From: Methanobacteriota archaeon
GTDB lineage: Archaea > Thermoplasmatota > E2 > JACPAO01
DNA length: 36,414 nt
NCBI GenBank assembly: GCA_016180755.1
Contig: JACPAO010000064.1
Coordinates: 1 to 36,414 of the forward strand
Reading direction: 5' to 3'
The position numbers and the translations under genes are program-made. The notes beneath the pieces are model-generated. The model made no database searches. It saw only the letters and a list, made by a program, of their open reading frames with translations, and had not been told where the DNA came from. Shown here in pieces: positions 1-8,308 of the stretch. Each line of letters opens with the position of its first letter. The first letter of the stretch is position 1.

Positions 1-812
1 CGGAAGAGCCGCGTCCACCGCTCGAGGAAAGGCTTCCGGAAGGCCGGGTCCTGCATCGCCCAGACCACAAGGGCCGGCTTCGACGCGAGCTTCGAGAGGC
101 CCGCCTCGATGCGATCCATCGTCGCCCAAGACTCGTGGTCCGGGTGATCTGTGGGAGGGATCATCTGGGCGAACCGGGCGACGCCCGTGCGGTCGGCGGG
201 CGTGGGGTGCGGCGCCCGGTACGGGGCGAGGTCCCGGTCGTTCTTTTTTTGCGCCTTCCCGATGAAGATCTCGGTGAAGACGTTCTTCTTCGTGGCGCGA
301 CGCCAGCCGCCCTTTCCGAGGACGAGGAACCGGAAGAGCCAAGGGAGCTTCATGGGCGGGTCGCGCACGAACGCCCACGTGTTGAACACGACGCAGCCCG
401 CGACCCGTTCGGGATGCGCCGTCGCCCACCCCATGCCGATCGGTCCGCCCCAGTCCTGGACCACGGGGACGACGTTCCGCGCCTTGAGGTGCGCAAGGAG
501 CTTCGTGAGGTTCTCGATGTGGCGGTCGAGCGAGTAGTACGCGGGGTCGCGAGGCTTGTCGCTTCGGCCGAAGCCGACGTAGTCGGGGACCACGACGCGA
601 TGGTGGCGGGCAAGCGGGCGGATGAAGTCGCGGTACAGGTAGCCCCACGTGGGGTTGCCGTGGAGCAGGAGGAACGTGACCGGCGCGTCCCGCGGGCCTT
701 CGTCCACGTACGCCATCTTGACGCCGCCCCCCACGTCGAGCCGCTGGCTTCGCCAGGGGAAGCGCCCTTCGAAGTCGCCCTCGACGTCGAGTCCGGTGTA
801 GACGCGGGCCAT
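1..812 (-). CDS. alpha/beta hydrolase, haloalkane dehalogenase-like (3' end truncated by window edge)
   Basis: Reverse frame from ATG at 812 reads MARVYTGLDVEGDF...VTFLLLHGNPTWGYLYRDFIRPL...VVPDYVGFGRSDKP...VVQDWGGPIGMGWA...VFNTWAF...; HGNPTW and the QDWGG nucleophile elbow are typical of the family. Not in the ORF track because it runs off the window. Confidence 0.85.
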   Translation of the reverse strand, partial: MARVYTGLDVEGDFEGRFPWRSQRLDVGGGVKMAYVDEGPRDAPVTFLLLHGNPTWGYLYRDFIRPLARHHRVVVPDYVGFGRSDKPRDPAYYSLDRHIENLTKLLAHLKARNVVPVVQDWGGPIGMGWATAHPERVAGCVVFNTWAFVRDPPMKLPWLFRFLVLGKGGWRRATKKNVFTEIFIGKAQKKNDRDLAPYRAPHPTPADRTGVARFAQMIPPTDHPDHESWATMDRIEAGLSKLASKPALVVWAMQDPAFRKPFLERWTRLF

Positions 813-865
813 GGACGTCCGCGATGCGACGCATCTAGATAACGGGGACGCGGGTTGAGGGGAGG

Positions 866-1660
866 ATGCGTCTTCTGGTCCTTTCGGACCTCCACGTGGA
901 CTACCCCCAGAACATGCAACGGGCGCGGTCCATCGCCGACGCCTTCCTGAGGGAGGACGCCGAGGCGCTCGTGATCGCGGGCGACGTGAGCCACAAGCCC
1001 GACCAGATCGAGGCGGCCCTGCGGCTCTTCGACGGCTTCGGCGGGCCGCGCCTCTTCGTACCCGGCAACCACGACGTATGGGTCGTGCGCGGCCCGCCCG
1101 AGGACAGCTGGCAGAAGCTCGACCTCGTCGACGACGTCTGCCGCCGGAGCGGCTTCCACAACCTCGAGCGCCGGAACGCGACGGTCGGGCCCTTCACGTT
1201 CGTCGGGACCATGGGCTGGTACGATTATTCCTTCGCGAGCCCGGCCCTCGCCCTCCGCGAACAGGATTACGCCCGGAAGACCTGGCACGACCTCACCTAC
1301 ATGGACGCCAAGTACGCGAAGTGGGGAGAGCCGGACGCCGACGTTGCCGCGTGGTTCACCGCGGCCGTCCGCAAGCGGCTCCACGCGGCGGAAGGCCCCG
1401 TCGTCTTCGTCTCACATCACGTGCCGCTCGAGGAGCTTGTCCTTCGGCGCGGGCATGCGAGCTGGGACTTCTTCAACGCCTACATGGGTTCGCGGGAACT
1501 CGAGCACGTCGTCCGGACCGCGGGCGTCTCGCGGTTCGTCTTCGGCCACACCCACCGTCCCGTCACGTTCATCGGGCCGCAACGGTTCGTCATCAACAAT
1601 CCGCTTGGCTATCCACGCGAGGCGCTCAACCCGGTGCGGACGTCGTTTGACGTGACCTAG
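866..1660 (+). CDS. metallophosphoesterase (calcineurin-like)
   Basis: SDLHVDY...VIAGDVSH...VPGNHDVW...VSHHVP...FGHTHRP motifs. Confidence 0.87.
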   Translation: MRLLVLSDLHVDYPQNMQRARSIADAFLREDAEALVIAGDVSHKPDQIEAALRLFDGFGGPRLFVPGNHDVWVVRGPPEDSWQKLDLVDDVCRRSGFHNLERRNATVGPFTFVGTMGWYDYSFASPALALREQDYARKTWHDLTYMDAKYAKWGEPDADVAAWFTAAVRKRLHAAEGPVVFVSHHVPLEELVLRRGHASWDFFNAYMGSRELEHVVRTAGVSRFVFGHTHRPVTFIGPQRFVINNPLGYPREALNPVRTSFDVT

Positions 1661-1667
1661 GGTGCGG

Positions 1668-2723
1668 TCAGACCGCTGCCGGTTGCTGCTGGCTGACGCA
1701 GTGGATCGTGCCCATCCCCCAGACGAGGTCCTCGCAGCGGATCGGTACGACCTTCCGTCCGGGCAGGCGCTCGCCGAGGACGGCGGCGGCCCTCCGGTCG
1801 TTGGGGTGGCCGAAGGCCGGGACGAGGGCGACCTTGTTTCCGATGTAGAAATTGGCGTAGCTCGCGGGAAGCGGTTCCCCGTCGTCGGTCGCGACGCGGC
1901 CGGGCATCGGGAGCGGGACGATGCGGAAGGGTTTCCCACGGGCGTCGCGCATCGCCTTGAGCGCGGCGAGGTTCTTCTCGAGGATCGCGTGGTTCGGCTC
2001 GGCCTCGTCGGGCTCGACGGCGGCGACGATCGTGTTCGCGTCCGTGAACCGGGCGATGTCGTCGATGTGGCCGTCGGTGTCGTCGCCGACGATGCCCTCG
2101 TGGAGCCAGAGGACCTGTTCGACGCCCAGGTGGTCGCGAAGGGCGGCCTCGATGGCGGGCCGGCGAAGCGTGGGGTTCCGGTTCTTGTTGAGAAGGCACT
2201 GCTCGGTCGTGAGCACCGTCCCCGCCCCGTTCACCTCGATCGAGCCTCCCTCCATGACGAGGCCCGGGGTGAAGCGGCGCAGGCGCTGGATCGTGGGGAG
2301 GCGCTCGGGGATGCCGTCGTCCGGAAGGAGCGTGTCGTACTTGCCCCCCCAGGCGTTGAAGCGCCAGCGGTTGTAGGCGACCTCGTGTTTGTTTTTTTGT
2401 CCGCCCTTCACGAAGTTCGGCCCGTAGTCACGGATCCACGAGTCCGCCGTGCGCACGCGGTGGAAGGCGACGTTGTCGACACCCTCGTCGCGCAGGCGCT
2501 TCCTCACCTTCGCCTCCGACGCGGCGTCATCGACGAGGAGGTCGACCCGCTCGTGGGGCGTGAGGGCCCGCATCATCTCGACGAACGCGGCCTCCGCCTT
2601 CGGCACCCGGTCGGGCCACGTGACGGGGTCCTTCGGCCAGGCGAGCCACGTCGCCTCGTGGGGCTCCCACTCGGCCGGCATGGAGAATCCCAGCTCGCGC
2701 GGGGTCGGCGCCAACGGGATCAC
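1668..2723 (-). CDS. aguA: agmatine deiminase (agmatine iminohydrolase)
   Basis: MPAEWEPHEATWLAWP, WIRDYGPNFV, WRFNAWGGKY, MEGGSIEVNGAGT, TDGHIDDIARF. GTG start at 2723 overlaps the aguB stop (GTGA); ATG at 2681 is an alternative start. Confidence 0.92.
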   Translation of the reverse strand: MIPLAPTPRELGFSMPAEWEPHEATWLAWPKDPVTWPDRVPKAEAAFVEMMRALTPHERVDLLVDDAASEAKVRKRLRDEGVDNVAFHRVRTADSWIRDYGPNFVKGGQKNKHEVAYNRWRFNAWGGKYDTLLPDDGIPERLPTIQRLRRFTPGLVMEGGSIEVNGAGTVLTTEQCLLNKNRNPTLRRPAIEAALRDHLGVEQVLWLHEGIVGDDTDGHIDDIARFTDANTIVAAVEPDEAEPNHAILEKNLAALKAMRDARGKPFRIVPLPMPGRVATDDGEPLPASYANFYIGNKVALVPAFGHPNDRRAAAVLGERLPGRKVVPIRCEDLVWGMGTIHCVSQQQPAAV

Positions 2724-3619
2724 GCGTCCATGAACCGCTGCGTGATGGGGCCGTAGGCGTCGATCCGGCGGTCCCGGAGGAAGGGCCAGCCGTGGCGGAA
2801 GCGCTCGATGTCGCCGAGGTCGCAGTCCGCGTACAGGATCTCCTCGTTCGCCTCGCTCGCCTTCGCGACGACCTCGCCGAAGGGGTTGGCGACGAAGCTG
2901 TGGCCCCAGAAGTCGAGCTCGCCCTCGCGGCCGACGCGGTTGGGCACGGCGACGAAGACGCCGTTCGCGACGGCGTGCGAGCGCTGGATCGTCTGCCAGG
3001 CGTCGTGCTGCGCGACCTGGTGCTCCTTCTCGCCGATCCAGGTGCCGATCGCCGTCGGGTAGAAGAGGATCTGCGCGCCCTGCAGCGCCGTGAGTCGGGC
3101 CGCCTCGGGGTACCACTGGTCCCAGCAGACGAGGACCCCGATGCGCCCGAAGCGCGTGTCGAATGCCTTGAAGCCGAGGTCGCCGGGCGCGAAGTAGAAC
3201 TTCTCGTAGAACCGGGGGTCCTCCGGGATGTGCATCTTCCGGTACTTGCCGACGAGGGACCCGTCGGCGTCGATCACGACCGCCGTGTTGTGGTAGAGCC
3301 CCTGCGCCCGCTTCTCGAAGAGGCTCGCGACGATGACGACGCCCTGCTTCTTCGCTGCGTCGGAGAGCCGTTTCGTCGTCGGCCCGGGGATCGTCTCCGC
3401 GAGCGCGAAGTTCCGTGGGTCCTCTGTCTGGCAGAAATACTGGGACCGGAAGAGCTCCTGCAGGCAGACGATCTTGGCGCCCTTCTTCGCCGCCTCCTTG
3501 ATGCGTTCGAGGGCTTTCCCAAGGTTCGCGTCGGGGTCGGGGCCGCAGTGCATCTGCACGAGCGCCACGCGGACGGGACCGCCATTGTTTTTTTGTAAAA
3601 CCTTCCTGTTCGAGGCCAA
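2720..3619 (-). CDS. aguB: N-carbamoylputrescine amidase (nitrilase superfamily)
   Basis: VALVQMHCGPDPDANL, CLQELFRSQYFCQTED, YRKMHIPEDPRFYEKFYF, GVLVCWDQWYPEAARL; TATA-like element about 27 nt upstream. Confidence 0.92.
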   Translation of the reverse strand: MASNRKVLQKNNGGPVRVALVQMHCGPDPDANLGKALERIKEAAKKGAKIVCLQELFRSQYFCQTEDPRNFALAETIPGPTTKRLSDAAKKQGVVIVASLFEKRAQGLYHNTAVVIDADGSLVGKYRKMHIPEDPRFYEKFYFAPGDLGFKAFDTRFGRIGVLVCWDQWYPEAARLTALQGAQILFYPTAIGTWIGEKEHQVAQHDAWQTIQRSHAVANGVFVAVPNRVGREGELDFWGHSFVANPFGEVVAKASEANEEILYADCDLGDIERFRHGWPFLRDRRIDAYGPITQRFMDA

Positions 3620-3680
3620 GGCGGCCGGTGAGAGAGGGCGGCGCCTTTTAGCTTTCGCCCGGCGCCGATGCGCTTTGCCC

Positions 3681-3971
3681 TCAACGGTCCGGAGGCATCG
3701 CCCGGGCGGGGACCTGGAAGCCTTGGGCCGCCGCGGTCCGCTCTACGACGATGGGCGCGGCGGCCTTCTGTTCCGCCGCCCAGGCCGTGATTGCGAGCAT
3801 CGGGCCGACGAAGAAGGCCTTTCCCAAGAAGTACACGCCCAGTGCGGACCAAACGACACCTTCTTGGTCGTCGCCCCAGCCCGTCTCGTTGAGTAGCCAT
3901 ACCCCGGCGCCCGCGCAGGCAACGCTCGCGAGCGCGCCGAACACCGACCCGATGACGAAGACCCTGCCCAC
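3681..3971 (-). CDS. small membrane protein, two predicted TM segments
   Basis: GTG start; GRVFVIGSVFGALASVACAGAGVWLL and VVWSALGVYFLGKAFFVGPMLAITAWA hydrophobic stretches. Confidence 0.5.
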   Translation of the reverse strand: MGRVFVIGSVFGALASVACAGAGVWLLNETGWGDDQEGVVWSALGVYFLGKAFFVGPMLAITAWAAEQKAAAPIVVERTAAAQGFQVPARAMPPDR

Positions 3972-4124
3972 GCCGCACCTTCGCCACCCCGACCGGGCCG
4001 GCGCTACATCAAATCTGCCCCCCGGCGCGTTTATTAGCCCGGCCGGCGACGCCCGGGCGGCATGCGAAGCGGTAAGCGTCCGTCCAGTCTCCTTATCTTG
4101 GGCGTACGCACTCGTCGGTCTACC

Positions 4125-5450
4125 ATGCGAACGCACTGGATCTGGCCCCTCCTCGTGGGCCTTCTGTTGGTCCCGACCGCGAACGCCGGCTCCACGCTCG
4201 AGGACGAGTCCGTCCTTGCGGGGCCCGACTTCGTCGAACTCGAGGTCAGCGAGGTGGCCGACGGGGCCGAGGGCGCCTCCTGGTACAACCGAATGGACCT
4301 CGACGGTGATGGCACAGCGACCGAGCAGGAGACGTCGAAATGGTCGTTGGCGTGGAAGCTCGACGCGGCGGACGTGCCATCCTGCTTCGTAGGGTTCTCC
4401 TACGCGACCCTGGGCGGCGACGCGCCGATCGGCTTCGCCTCCGTGCGCAGGTCGGCCCTCACGTGGGAAAAGGACGGAGCGCACGCGGTGGGGCTCCTGA
4501 CCGTCGTCCGGCTCCAGTACGCCGCCACCTCCGGCGACGAATACAACGCCGCCCTCCACCTCTGGGAGCGCGACCAAGTGGAATCCGCGTACCGGTGCGT
4601 GACCGGCCGCGGCCACCGCCTGTTCGAGCACGAGGGGCCTCCGACGGTGATCCTCGATGTTTGGACCCCGCCCGGCGTCGAGATCGCCAAGCGCAGCGTC
4701 CACCCCTCGGAGTTCCGCGACAACTACTGCGACTGCAGCTCGACGGTCGTGTACGCCGACGCGTGCAACACCACGACCGGCGAATGCACGCATTCCGACC
4801 GCGAGCCCGAGACCACCTTCTATACCGTCCTCCAGTTCCGGCGCGATGGGATCGCGAAGGCCTACACGAACGAGATCCGCTTCCACGTGGGGCCCGCGTC
4901 GACGGACTGGTCCGCGATCCTTCTCGCGACGACCGGCCTCGGGGCCCTCGGGGTCGCGGCGCGCGTCACGTTCTCCGACTGGGGTCGCTTCAAGTTCCTT
5001 CCCTTCGTCCCGTTCTTCACGCGCATCACGAAGGCCAAGGCCCTCGAGCACGACCTGCGCGACGCCCTCAACACCTACGTCGCCGAGAACCCCGGCGCGT
5101 CCTTCGGCGAGATGCGGCGCCATTTCAGCGTGGGTCACGGGACCCTCATCCACCACCTTCGCGTCCTCAAGGAGCAAGGCTTCGTCTCGATGCGTCGGGA
5201 CAAGCTCAAGGCCCGCTTCTACAAGGTCGGCTTCCCGCTTCCCTCGACGCCGACGCTGAGCGACGAGCAGGCGCAACTCCTTCGCCTCGTCCAGGGCGAG
5301 CCCGGGCTGCGCCAAGTGGACCTCGCGGGGCGCGTCGGCCTCGCCCGGGAGAACGTGAAGTACCACCTCGGCGTCCTCGCCGAGGCGGGCCTTGTGCGCG
5401 TCGCGCCCGACGGACGGGCCCGGCGGTACTACCCCTCGGGCGCGAGTTGA
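4125..5450 (+). CDS. membrane-anchored transcriptional regulator: signal peptide, extracellular domain with EF-hand-like loop, TM, tandem winged-helix domains
   Basis: MRTHWIWPLLVGLLLVPTANA signal; DLDGDGTATEQE; SAILLATTGLGALGVAARV TM; GEMRRHFSVGHGTLIHHLRVLKEQGFV and RQVDLAGRVGLARENVKYHLGVLAEAGLVRV wHTH units. Confidence 0.8.
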   Translation: MRTHWIWPLLVGLLLVPTANAGSTLEDESVLAGPDFVELEVSEVADGAEGASWYNRMDLDGDGTATEQETSKWSLAWKLDAADVPSCFVGFSYATLGGDAPIGFASVRRSALTWEKDGAHAVGLLTVVRLQYAATSGDEYNAALHLWERDQVESAYRCVTGRGHRLFEHEGPPTVILDVWTPPGVEIAKRSVHPSEFRDNYCDCSSTVVYADACNTTTGECTHSDREPETTFYTVLQFRRDGIAKAYTNEIRFHVGPASTDWSAILLATTGLGALGVAARVTFSDWGRFKFLPFVPFFTRITKAKALEHDLRDALNTYVAENPGASFGEMRRHFSVGHGTLIHHLRVLKEQGFVSMRRDKLKARFYKVGFPLPSTPTLSDEQAQLLRLVQGEPGLRQVDLAGRVGLARENVKYHLGVLAEAGLVRVAPDGRARRYYPSGAS

Positions 5451-5498
5451 GCCCGGCCGAGGGCGCGTCCTTTTACGCCCCGGGGCCGTGGCGGGACC

Positions 5499-5873
5499 GT
5501 GCGCCCCCTCGCGGTCACGGCCCTCACGCTCACCCCCCTGCTCGTTCCCGTCGCCTTCGGCGCGTTCCTCGCCGCCAACTGCGAGGACGATTGGTGCCCC
5601 GGCGCCCTCCTTGAACTCGGCGTCGAGTTGGTTGTGGCGGCCGCGGTCATCGCCTCGGCGCAGTGGATCCTCGCGGCCCACGGGCTGCCCGCTTGGCGCG
5701 CCGCGCTCGCCGCGTGGACCCTCGCCTTCGGCCTCGCCGCGTTCGTCTTCGCGGCGTCGCAGGCGTACGAGCGGGACTGGATGCCCGCGTTGGCCGCGGT
5801 CTGGACGGCCGCCGGGCTCCTCGTTGGGAGTTTTGTCCTAGGCGCCAGGCGGCGGCCCACCGCGGCCCCCTGA
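5499..5873 (+). CDS. small polytopic membrane protein
   Basis: GTG start; about 4 hydrophobic segments, protein-like composition. Confidence 0.6.
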   Translation: MRPLAVTALTLTPLLVPVAFGAFLAANCEDDWCPGALLELGVELVVAAAVIASAQWILAAHGLPAWRAALAAWTLAFGLAAFVFAASQAYERDWMPALAAVWTAAGLLVGSFVLGARRRPTAAP

Positions 5874-5932
5874 TCGTCCGTTCGACGTGCGTACTAGCAA
5901 ATTCTTCTAACCCGTGGGACGCGCGGCGCGGC

Positions 5933-6343
5933 GTGGGCGACTACGTGGCCTTGGCCTTCAACGTGCTCGCCGCGGGGGTCTTCCTTGCGGCGGGCGTCGC
6001 GCACTTTTCTCCCGTGGAGGCGCCGGAAGACGTGCTCCGGGTCGTCGATGAGTTCGCGCCGGCCCCTTGCACGATCGATTGGTGCACGCTCGACCCGCTT
6101 CCCGCGTCCATCGATGCCTCGGTCGACTCGGCCCCCCAGGACGAAGAGGCGAAGGACGACGCCCTAGCGGAGGCCGGAAATGCGACGGTCCTGGAGCCAC
6201 GCGTCCTTGACGAGATCCGCACGACCTTTCCGACCGAGCCCGACGAGCGGACGAAGGGCTGGGAGAAGAAGTGGGGTCGGCAAGGGTGGCGCCCCGGGCT
6301 GCTTCGCTTGCGGGACGTTTACGTCCCTGACGCGGACGCGTGA
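5933..6343 (+). CDS. hypothetical protein with N-terminal TM segment
   Basis: GTG start; GDYVALAFNVLAAGVFLAAGVAHF then a soluble acidic region. Confidence 0.5.
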   Translation: MGDYVALAFNVLAAGVFLAAGVAHFSPVEAPEDVLRVVDEFAPAPCTIDWCTLDPLPASIDASVDSAPQDEEAKDDALAEAGNATVLEPRVLDEIRTTFPTEPDERTKGWEKKWGRQGWRPGLLRLRDVYVPDADA

Positions 6344-6461
6344 AACGGCGACGGAGTTTCGTCCCGGGACAACTTCGCGAAGGCCGCGAGGAACGTCCCA
6401 CAATCCTAGAATCCCGAACTAGGGTGTCCGCGGCCCACGCCTTAGGCCGGAGCGGGAATCG

Positions 6462-6914
6462 ATGATGGACCTCAACCACCCCAAACGCGCGCTTGCACTC
6501 GCGACCGCCGCCGTGACGCTCGTGGTCGCGGCGTTCGTCATGCCGGTGGCCTTCGGCCAGTCGCCGACGACGACGTCCCCCACCGCCACGACGACGTCCT
6601 GCCCGACGACATCCACGAGCGCCACGACTGCGACTGCCACCACCGCCACGTCGACGCCGGCCGGCACCCCTACTACGACAACTTCCACCACCACCTACGT
6701 CGCCTACCAGGGGACCGCCACGACGACGCCTTCGTGCCCCACGTCCGGTCCGACCAACATGACCGAACCGACCGACACGGGCTTCACGGGATTCCCGACG
6801 GATGACACGGGCGGATCCCCCGAGGGCGAGGGCGGCGCGCCGGCCCTTCTCTTGCCGATGGCGGCCCTGGCGGTCTTGGCCGTGGCCCTGGTCATCGAGC
6901 GGCGAAAGCGGTGA
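6462..6914 (+). CDS. Thr-rich (mucin-like) secreted/surface protein with C-terminal TM and basic tail
   Basis: Signal-like N-terminus, long Thr/Ser/Pro tract, C-terminal GGAPALLLPMAALAVLAVALVIERRKR. Confidence 0.65.
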   Translation: MMDLNHPKRALALATAAVTLVVAAFVMPVAFGQSPTTTSPTATTTSCPTTSTSATTATATTATSTPAGTPTTTTSTTTYVAYQGTATTTPSCPTSGPTNMTEPTDTGFTGFPTDDTGGSPEGEGGAPALLLPMAALAVLAVALVIERRKR

Positions 6915-7230
6915 GGCGCGCGTTGCGCCTGCCCCGGCGCCCCCCCGGGGGAATGTTCCCGGGGAGGCCCGGCCACCAGGAACGCGGGCCGGTCTTCGGG
7001 CGTCCGGTACTGACCAGGCCGAATCAATCGTCGGCCTCGGCGTCGGCCATGGCCTTGAGCGTGCCGGGGCTCAACGACTCGAACAGCCTGATACGTTCGG
7101 CCGGGGCGAGTTTCCCGGGCTGATGCTTTCGGGCGTCGCGAGAGCCGGTCCCCGTCACGAAGTCTGACTCGCGGCCGGCGGCGAATATGTTTCCCGTTGG
7201 CGGCCGACTACCCGCTCCCGCCGCGGAAAG

Positions 7231-7303
7231 TGGGTCTGTCCGGATTTGAACCGGAGTCTCATGGTCCCGAACCATGAAGTATACCAAGCTAGCCCACAGA
7301 CCC
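7231..7303 (-). tRNA. tRNA-Pro (CGG anticodon)
   Basis: Minus strand GGGTCTGTGGGCTAGCTTGGTATACTTCATGGTTCGGGACCATGAGACTCCGGTTCAAATCCGGACAGACCC(A): 7-bp acceptor stem, CATGG-TTCGGGA-CCATG anticodon arm, TCCGG-TTCAAAT-CCGGA T-arm. Confidence 0.95.
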
Positions 7304-7341
7304 AGAACGAAGGGGGCGAAGGGCCCAAGATGGGACTTCGT

Positions 7342-8223
7342 TTAAACCCTGCGCGTCCGCTCGAGGAGGATGCGGGGCTTCGTGCCGGCGTCGGACGCCA
7401 CCGGAGCCACTGGTTCGGCCTGGGCCGCCTGGAGGTCCCCGATCGTGAGGGCGCGGCCCCACATCGCCCGGTCCTCCGCCTCGCGGGCGCTCTCCGCTCG
7501 GGCGAGGAGCCGCCGCCACGTGTGGCCCTCCTGCCGGTCCCGGCCCGCCTCGAGCCGGTGGCGGACGCTTCGCGTCATCGTGACGGCCTGGACCATGCTG
7601 AGGATGGCGCCGATCGCGACGCCGATGAGCGGGATGACCCTGATGACGATCCGGGAGTAGACGATGCGTAGGGCGCGCCGACCCAGGATGGGGAAGGCCT
7701 GCTCGAGCATGGATTCGCCGAGCTCGCCGGCAAGGTTCTTGAGCGCGGCCTTGCCCGGGTGGTGGTCCTTCCCGTGGAAGACGTACGGGAGCGCCTCCTC
7801 GAGGAGTTGGCGGTCGGAGCCACGGTGCCCTCGGAACAGGAGGAGCGTGATGACGTAGCTCAACTGCTCTTGGACCTGAAGCCCGGTCTCGAGAACGGTG
7901 GCGGCGACGACGCTCGGGATGGAGATGGGAAGGAACGGGATGATGCCGGGGACGCTCGACACGCCGCCGTAGACCGTGAGGCGCCGCACGAGGGCCCGCG
8001 AGGCCAGTCGCTCGAGCGTCGCCGGGTCGGCATCGGGGAATTTCCGCACGAGGTCCCCGGCGCGCTGGCGGGCAAGGGGGGCGGCGCGCAGGATGTGGGC
8101 GCGCACGCGGTCCTCAACGAACGCCTTGAAGGTCAGGCGGCTCCGGCGGTGCAACTTGAAGAGCTTGCGGTCGAGCTTAAGCTCCGCCCGGAACTCGTTC
8201 GCGTCCGTCGTGTCAGTCGCCAC
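7342..8223 (-). CDS. membrane-associated hypothetical protein, EcsC-like (tentative)
   Basis: GTG start preceded by a clear TATA box; PGIIPFLPISIPSVVAATVLETGLQVQEQLSYVITLL and IRVIPLIGVAIGAILSMVQAV hydrophobic helices. Confidence 0.6.
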   Translation of the reverse strand: MATDTTDANEFRAELKLDRKLFKLHRRSRLTFKAFVEDRVRAHILRAAPLARQRAGDLVRKFPDADPATLERLASRALVRRLTVYGGVSSVPGIIPFLPISIPSVVAATVLETGLQVQEQLSYVITLLLFRGHRGSDRQLLEEALPYVFHGKDHHPGKAALKNLAGELGESMLEQAFPILGRRALRIVYSRIVIRVIPLIGVAIGAILSMVQAVTMTRSVRHRLEAGRDRQEGHTWRRLLARAESAREAEDRAMWGRALTIGDLQAAQAEPVAPVASDAGTKPRILLERTRRV

Positions 8224-8272
8224 CTGGGTCCACCCACGCGTCGAAGCCGTCCGGTGTGCCAAATCGAGAGCG

Positions 8273-8279
8273 ATATATA
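8273..8279 (-). promoter_or_regulatory. TATA box for the 8223 gene
   Basis: ATATATA in a GC-rich context about 50 nt upstream of the GTG. Confidence 0.6.
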
Positions 8280-8308
8280 GCGTGTGGGTCCGGGTCGGGA
8301 CGCAAGAC

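Noticed and set aside
350-1384. 344-aa minus ORF and 135-842 plus ORF at the left end
   Set aside because: Antisense or wrong-frame to the hydrolase and the metallophosphoesterase, both with clear motifs.
2385-3600. A-AAA-AAC heptamers in aguA/aguB as programmed frameshift sites
   Set aside because: The encoded proteins are continuous and family-like in the same frame on both sides of each tract; no alternative downstream frame makes sense.
3681-5681. 666-aa minus ORF
   Set aside because: Only its C-terminal about 96 aa look like a real membrane protein; the rest is antisense to the HTH regulator gene.
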